This document shows, piece by piece, positions 60,247 to 64,000 of a DNA stretch of 64,000 bases. The notes below the pieces were generated by a model. It ran no database searches. It was not told the origin of the DNA and was given only the letters and a program-made list of their open reading frames with translations. The position numbers were made by a program, and so were the translations under genes. This stretch comes from Halosolutus amylolyticus. Lineage in GTDB: Archaea > Halobacteriota > Halobacteria > Halobacteriales > Natrialbaceae. The DNA lies in the NCBI RefSeq assembly GCF_023566055.1, contig NZ_JALIQP010000005.1, positions 62,001 to 126,000 on the forward strand, read 5' to 3'. Numbering within the stretch: position 1 is the first letter of the stretch; every line of letters begins with the position of its first letter.

Positions 60247-61283
60247 CGCTCGCCACCGACTTCGAGCGCCGCTCGCTGCCGCTCGAGTACCCGTTCACGA
60301 TTGCCCGCGGGACGCAAACGGAGTCGGCGGTCGTGACCGTCCGCGTCGAAGCCGACGACGGAACGATCGGCGTCGGCGGCGCCGCGCCGTCGTCCCACTA
60401 CGGCGAGACCGTCGACACCGTGACGGCCGTCCTCCCCGACCTGCTCGCGGTCGTCGAGGACGTCGGCGATCCGCACCAGCTCGAGCGGATCGAACGGCGG
60501 ATGCGCGAGACCGTCCGGCGGAACCCCGCGGCCCGCTGTGCGGTCAGCATCGCGCTCCACGACTTCGTCGCGAAACGGCTCGACCTCCCGCTGTACCGGT
60601 ACTGGGGGCTCGATCCGTCCGAGAGCCTCGAGACGTCGTACACGATCGGCCTCGACGACACCGAGACCATGCGCGAAAAGACCGAGACGGCCCTCGACCG
60701 CGGATTCTCCACGCTGAAGGTCAAACTCGGCACCGATCGCGACGTCGAAATCGTCGAGACGATCCGATCGGTCGCCCCCGACGTCAGCCTGTTCGTCGAC
60801 GCTAACGAGGCCTGGACGCCCCGCGAGGCCGTCCGGAAGATCGATCGCCTCGCCGCGTACGACCTCGCGTTCGTCGAACAGCCCGTCCCCGCCGAGGATC
60901 CGGCGGGACTGCGCTACGTCTACGAGCGGGCGGCGCTCCCGATCGCCGCCGACGAGTCCTGCGAAACGCTGTCCGACATCCCGCAGATCGCGGACCGGTG
61001 TGACATCGCGAACCTCAAACTCATGAAGTGTGGCGGCCTGCGGGAGGCCAAACGGATGATCCACGCCGCACGCGCCCACGGCCTCGAGGTGATGTGCGGC
61101 TGTATGACCGAATCCAACGCGTCGATCGCGGCGGCCTGCCACCTCGCGCCGCTGCTCGACTACGCCGACCTCGACGGGTCGCTCCTGCTGGCCGAGGACC
61201 CCTACGACGGCGTCCCGATGTCCGGCGGGGAGATCGACCTCGCGGGGCTCGATCGGGCGGGAACCGGCGCCGTCACGGAGTAG
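60243..61283 (+). CDS. dgcA: Dipeptide epimerase / N-acetyl-D-glutamate racemase-type DgcA, enolase superfamily (346 aa)
   Basis: Muconate-lactonizing-subgroup enzyme. Catalytic lysines lie in FSTLKVKLG, the metal acids in LFVDANEAW, AFVEQPV and IAADESCE, and the second Lys in IANLKLMKCGG; the end is GVPMSGGEIDLAG. The ATG at 60243 overlaps the DUF1611 stop. The family includes Ala-Glu epimerases and DgcA; adjacency to DUF1611 favours N-acetyl-D-Glu epimerisation in D-glutamate use. Confidence 0.9.
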   Translation: MTLATDFERRSLPLEYPFTIARGTQTESAVVTVRVEADDGTIGVGGAAPSSHYGETVDTVTAVLPDLLAVVEDVGDPHQLERIERRMRETVRRNPAARCAVSIALHDFVAKRLDLPLYRYWGLDPSESLETSYTIGLDDTETMREKTETALDRGFSTLKVKLGTDRDVEIVETIRSVAPDVSLFVDANEAWTPREAVRKIDRLAAYDLAFVEQPVPAEDPAGLRYVYERAALPIAADESCETLSDIPQIADRCDIANLKLMKCGGLREAKRMIHAARAHGLEVMCGCMTESNASIAAACHLAPLLDYADLDGSLLLAEDPYDGVPMSGGEIDLAGLDRAGTGAVTE

Positions 61284-61444
61284 CCGACCGGCGGCGTCGA
61301 CGACCGATCGCGGTTTCCGCTCGGCGTCTGCGGTCGCTTGCCGTACGGCGTCTGCGATCGCGATGTTGTAAATAGTAGTGACCGATCCTCTAGAACTGAT
61401 CCCAACTGTCGTTTACGGTCGTGGCGTCCGTGGGGAATCACGTC

Positions 61445-62377
61445 ATGCAAGACGGGCACGAGGACGGACGCGATTCCTCGCGGCTGTCCCGGCGGATGGT
61501 TCTGCAGGCGACGAGCGGTGCGGTCGCGCTGTCGGCCGTCGGATCCGCGCGGGCCAGCGAGGGCGAGGGCGAAGCGCGCGGAGCGCGGATCGATCGGCGC
61601 TGTCCCGAGGCGACGATCGAGCCGAGTCACGGTCACTGTGCGGGGGCCAGCCTGGAGGGCTGTGCCGACGACCACCCGGTGACGATCGACCTCCAGGAGG
61701 CCGTCGCGGAGACGCTCTCGGGCCGGTACCCGGACGTCGGGTCGTTGCTCGACGACGACTACAAGCCGTACTTCGACACCCTGGCTGGAGACGGCGGCTA
61801 CTCCCACTGGCTCAGCCCCGAACACATCGGCGACGGGACGCTTCTGGACCCGGATCGGCCGGAATCCGTACTCGTCGATAACGAGTCCTGGCGACCGATC
61901 GGCGTCATGTTCGTCGCGACCGTCGACGGCGACCCGGTCTCGCCGCCGCCCGTGGTCTACGACGCGACCGCCGACGTCACCTACGAGGACGGGGTTTCCC
62001 CCGCCGTTCCCGAGTCGGAGACCGGCGACGACGGCGAGTCTCCGGATCGCTGCTCCCCGTGGCACTACCACGCGGGACTCCCCTCGCGGTTCGCGTGGTG
62101 GTACTACCGGAAGGTGTACGAAGGGGACTACGAGGACGGCGCGGTGCAACTCCCCTGTCGCACGCCCTGTCTGCTCCACGTCTGGACAGTCGACCATCCC
62201 GAGAGCGTCTACGCCCACGACGCGCCACCGCCGGAGTACCGCGATCGAGACCCCGCGGACGAGGCCAGTTTCGAGACGGACGCGGACCCCGGCGAGGACG
62301 TGCTCGGCTGGGACGTGCTTCCGGACGAGGCGACTCCCGATCTGCTTCCGGGCGAGTTCTCCGTTCTCGGGCCCTGA
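61445..62377 (+). CDS. Tat-exported protein of unknown function (310 aa)
   Basis: Twin-arginine signal: SRRMVLQATSGAVALSAVGSARAS, with cleavage likely after ARA. The ATG at 61445 (MQDGHEDGRDSS) is preferred to that at 61421. The mature protein has several cysteines (residues about 53, 66 and 73; CRTPCLLHVWT later) and Trp/Tyr-rich segments (SPWHYHAGLPSRFAWWYYRK). No family is recognised; an extracellular or surface-bound folded protein in high salt. Confidence 0.7.
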   Translation: MQDGHEDGRDSSRLSRRMVLQATSGAVALSAVGSARASEGEGEARGARIDRRCPEATIEPSHGHCAGASLEGCADDHPVTIDLQEAVAETLSGRYPDVGSLLDDDYKPYFDTLAGDGGYSHWLSPEHIGDGTLLDPDRPESVLVDNESWRPIGVMFVATVDGDPVSPPPVVYDATADVTYEDGVSPAVPESETGDDGESPDRCSPWHYHAGLPSRFAWWYYRKVYEGDYEDGAVQLPCRTPCLLHVWTVDHPESVYAHDAPPPEYRDRDPADEASFETDADPGEDVLGWDVLPDEATPDLLPGEFSVLGP

Positions 62378-62393
62378 ACACACTCCTGTGGAC

Positions 62394-62858
62394 TTACTCG
62401 GCGGCCGCGTCGAGCCAGCCCCACGCCGCCAGCGCGGCCACGACCCGGTCGACCGCTTCCGTCACGGTGCAGTCGTCGGTGTCGATCACGACGTCGGCGT
62501 CCGGGTCGTCGAACTCCCGGTAGACCACGTGGACGCCCTGCTCGTCGATCGAGTCCGGCCGCGATCGATTGCGTTCGAGGCAGGTCCCGAGGCTCGCCGT
62601 GACGTGGACGAACCGGACGTCCTCGAGGGTGCGAAACTGCGTCTGCCACTCGCGCCGGTAGAACGTGCCATCGACGAGGTGGACGGCGTTCTCGGGTCCC
62701 TCGGAGACCCGTTCGTAGAGTCGTTCGTACGTGCGACTGGAGAACTCGTCGGAGTGGTGGCTCTCGACGCGTACGCCCTGGCGGGCGAGACGGTCTCGAA
62801 CCCGGTTCGTGATCGTCGTTTTGCCGGCACCGGGCGGACCGCAAACGACGAGTATCAC
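62394..62858 (-). CDS. P-loop kinase, APS-kinase/PSTK-like (154 aa)
   Basis: Walker A GPPGAGKTT at 7-15, a Walker-B-like strand and lid in VHLVDGTFYRREWQTQF, and VRFVHVTASLGTCLERNRSR. The fold pattern (RESHHSDEFSSR; DDPDADVVIDTDDCTVTEAVDRV) is that of the adenylylsulfate-kinase-like small P-loop kinases (zeta-toxin/PSTK group) common in haloarchaea. Substrate unknown. It is convergent with the Tat protein gene. Confidence 0.82.
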   Translation of the reverse strand: MILVVCGPPGAGKTTITNRVRDRLARQGVRVESHHSDEFSSRTYERLYERVSEGPENAVHLVDGTFYRREWQTQFRTLEDVRFVHVTASLGTCLERNRSRPDSIDEQGVHVVYREFDDPDADVVIDTDDCTVTEAVDRVVAALAAWGWLDAAAE

Positions 62859-62918
62859 GGTCGCTCACTCGTCGTCGAACGGTGTAATCCCTTCCGTTTC
62901 GACCTCCCTCGCCGATCG

Positions 62919-63959
62919 CTACTGCTCCCAGTCGATCTCCTCGCCGCGGCCCGACTCGCGGAGGATGAACGGCCCGATCGCCAGCGTTCGCTGGGCCATC
63001 GTCGCGATCCGCAGGATGAAGGCGATCAACAGGAGAAACGGGGTGACGGCGATCGTCGCCGCCAGCGCGACGATCCAGACGAGGAGATCCACGCCCAGGA
63101 ACACCCCTATCACGGCGTTCGAATCGAAAAAGAGCAGCATCGACATCGTCACGATCAGGGAGGGCACGGCGACGTACATCATCGCCCGCGAGAGATTGAT
63201 CAGTTCCCACTGGAAGTACAGCGTCTTGAAGTGCTCGCGGGCGAGGCCGAACAGCTTCAGCGACTCGAGCAGGTCGTCGTAGGCCTCGCGAGCCTCGTCG
63301 GTGAACGAGTCGGCGTGGGTGTTCCGGATCCGCCGGGTCCGGAAGATCTTCCAGGAGTAGTTGTAGTCGAGCGCGGCCTTGACGACCTCGTAGGTGCCGA
63401 ACTGGGCGTCGTCCAGGTCGGCGCGGACCGACTCGGCGTGCGTCGTGAGGTTGTCGACGAAGTCGTCGACCCGTTCCTGAAGGTCCGCATCCTGGCTATC
63501 GGAGACGGCCTCCCGGAAGTCGAGCGCCCGCTCCTCGGAGGCGGCGACGATCGCCTGCACGAACGAGGCCGGTTCCGGCGGACTGATCGGCGCGTCGATC
63601 GATCCGCCGACGTTCTCGCGAAACTCGAGTGCCCCCTCGAGCCGCGTTCGCTGGTCTTCGACCGCACCGATCTCCTGGGAGAGCACCAGCGAGTTGATCG
63701 TGACCACGAGCGTGACCCCGGTGATCAGCGCCGTCGTCAGCGCCTGGAAGAGCGTCCCGATCGGATCCGACGTCCCGACGAGCGCCCTGAGCGAGACGGG
63801 ACTGAGTCGGGCGACGACGAGCAGTCCGACGAAGACGAACGCCATGAGGCCGACCGTGACGACCCACCGGTTCGCGTTCAACAGGAGCTGGTGTTTCCAC
63901 GTCGAGGCCGCGCTACGTTCGGCCATCGTATCGCTGGGCTGGGACCCGTCGCCGCTCAT
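62919..63959 (-). CDS. Haloarchaeal integral membrane protein (346 aa)
   Basis: Start at ATG 63959 (MSGDGSQPSDTMAERS); a further ATG 11 codons on is possible. Helices at about 30-50, 70-95, then a long soluble helical part (95-240, SQEIGAVEDQRTRLEGALEF...), and helices near 258-280 and 285-310. The last part ends RESGRGEEIDWEQ. The layout resembles bestrophin-like or haloarchaeal DUF-type channel proteins, but I cannot assign a family. The right window edge leaves its upstream region unseen. Confidence 0.65.
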   Translation of the reverse strand: MSGDGSQPSDTMAERSAASTWKHQLLLNANRWVVTVGLMAFVFVGLLVVARLSPVSLRALVGTSDPIGTLFQALTTALITGVTLVVTINSLVLSQEIGAVEDQRTRLEGALEFRENVGGSIDAPISPPEPASFVQAIVAASEERALDFREAVSDSQDADLQERVDDFVDNLTTHAESVRADLDDAQFGTYEVVKAALDYNYSWKIFRTRRIRNTHADSFTDEAREAYDDLLESLKLFGLAREHFKTLYFQWELINLSRAMMYVAVPSLIVTMSMLLFFDSNAVIGVFLGVDLLVWIVALAATIAVTPFLLLIAFILRIATMAQRTLAIGPFILRESGRGEEIDWEQ

Positions 63960-64000
63960 CGGTCGGCCCGGACGATACCACATCGCCCGGGAAATAGCTA

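Overview
The window comes from a haloarchaeon, most like the Natrialbales (Natrinema/Haloterrigena-type) judging from gene content. The DNA is GC-rich, the proteins are acidic, TATA boxes lie about 26-30 bases upstream of start codons (leaderless transcripts), and there are several archaeal or haloarchaeal marker genes: class I HMG-CoA reductase (hmgA), the ubiquitin-like modifier SAMP1, GatD, an archaeal methylthiotransferase, HalOD1, amphi-Trp and many haloarchaea-restricted domains. I saw no rRNA, tRNA, CRISPR array, transposase or integrase.

Layout. 0-16 kb is mostly core: the end of a putative terminal-oxidase locus, an amidohydrolase, hmgA, small regulators and zinc-ribbon proteins, isocitrate dehydrogenase, an isoaspartyl peptidase, methionine aminopeptidase, a HIT hydrolase and a sirtuin. 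16-17.5 kb holds a glutaredoxin/redoxin pair and a winged-helix regulator. 17.5-23.3 kb is an accessory island of lower GC with very AT-rich gaps. It starts with a decayed SLC13-type permease. It then holds a five-gene minus-strand cluster: a cysteine-free protein with a hydrophobic Gly/Ala-rich C-terminal segment, an ABC ATPase, an ABC permease, a small SdpA/DUF5819-like protein and an SdpB/HTTM-like membrane protein. This resembles a peptide-toxin maturation and export locus and is the best candidate for an undescribed system here.

23.5-28 kb carries an MtaB-type tRNA methylthiotransferase and a complete cba (ba3-type) cytochrome oxidase operon. 28.3-35.3 kb is an M48 peptidase - DUF4129 - small membrane protein - DUF58 - membrane protein chain with 4-base overlaps, facing a convergent MoxR ATPase. 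35.5-39 kb holds an AI-2E-type transporter, a DUF547 protein, an amphi-Trp protein and an HNH-like protein. 39-44 kb groups nucleoside phosphorylase, a PfkB kinase, ribose-1,5-bisphosphate isomerase and deoxyribose-phosphate aldolase, which fits nucleoside salvage into the haloarchaeal non-carboxylating pentose bisphosphate pathway. 44-49.5 kb groups an HPP/Usp protein, a K+ channel and two TrkA-C-type membrane proteins, followed by samp1.

49.9-52.1 kb is a small regulon: a methyltransferase related to ArsM but lacking one key cysteine, a DUF1059 protein, and a FilR1-type regulator. The two enzyme/peptide genes share a duplicated upstream control region. 52-57.5 kb has a GNAT enzyme, gatD, small membrane proteins and a regulator. 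57.7-61.3 kb carries a DUF5802 protein, a Vms1-type (VLRF1) peptidyl-tRNA hydrolase candidate and a dgcN-dgcA pair for D-glutamate/dipeptide metabolism. The right edge has a Tat-exported protein, a P-loop kinase and a large membrane protein.

Three non-coding themes recur: a palindromic intergenic repeat present twice and starting exactly at stop codons (7.0 and 55.8 kb), duplicated promoter regions (36.5 kb; 50.8/51.15 kb), and micro-ORFs overlapping downstream starts (48.2 and 50.7 kb). Names for haloarchaea-only DUFs come from memory of the families, not from a search.
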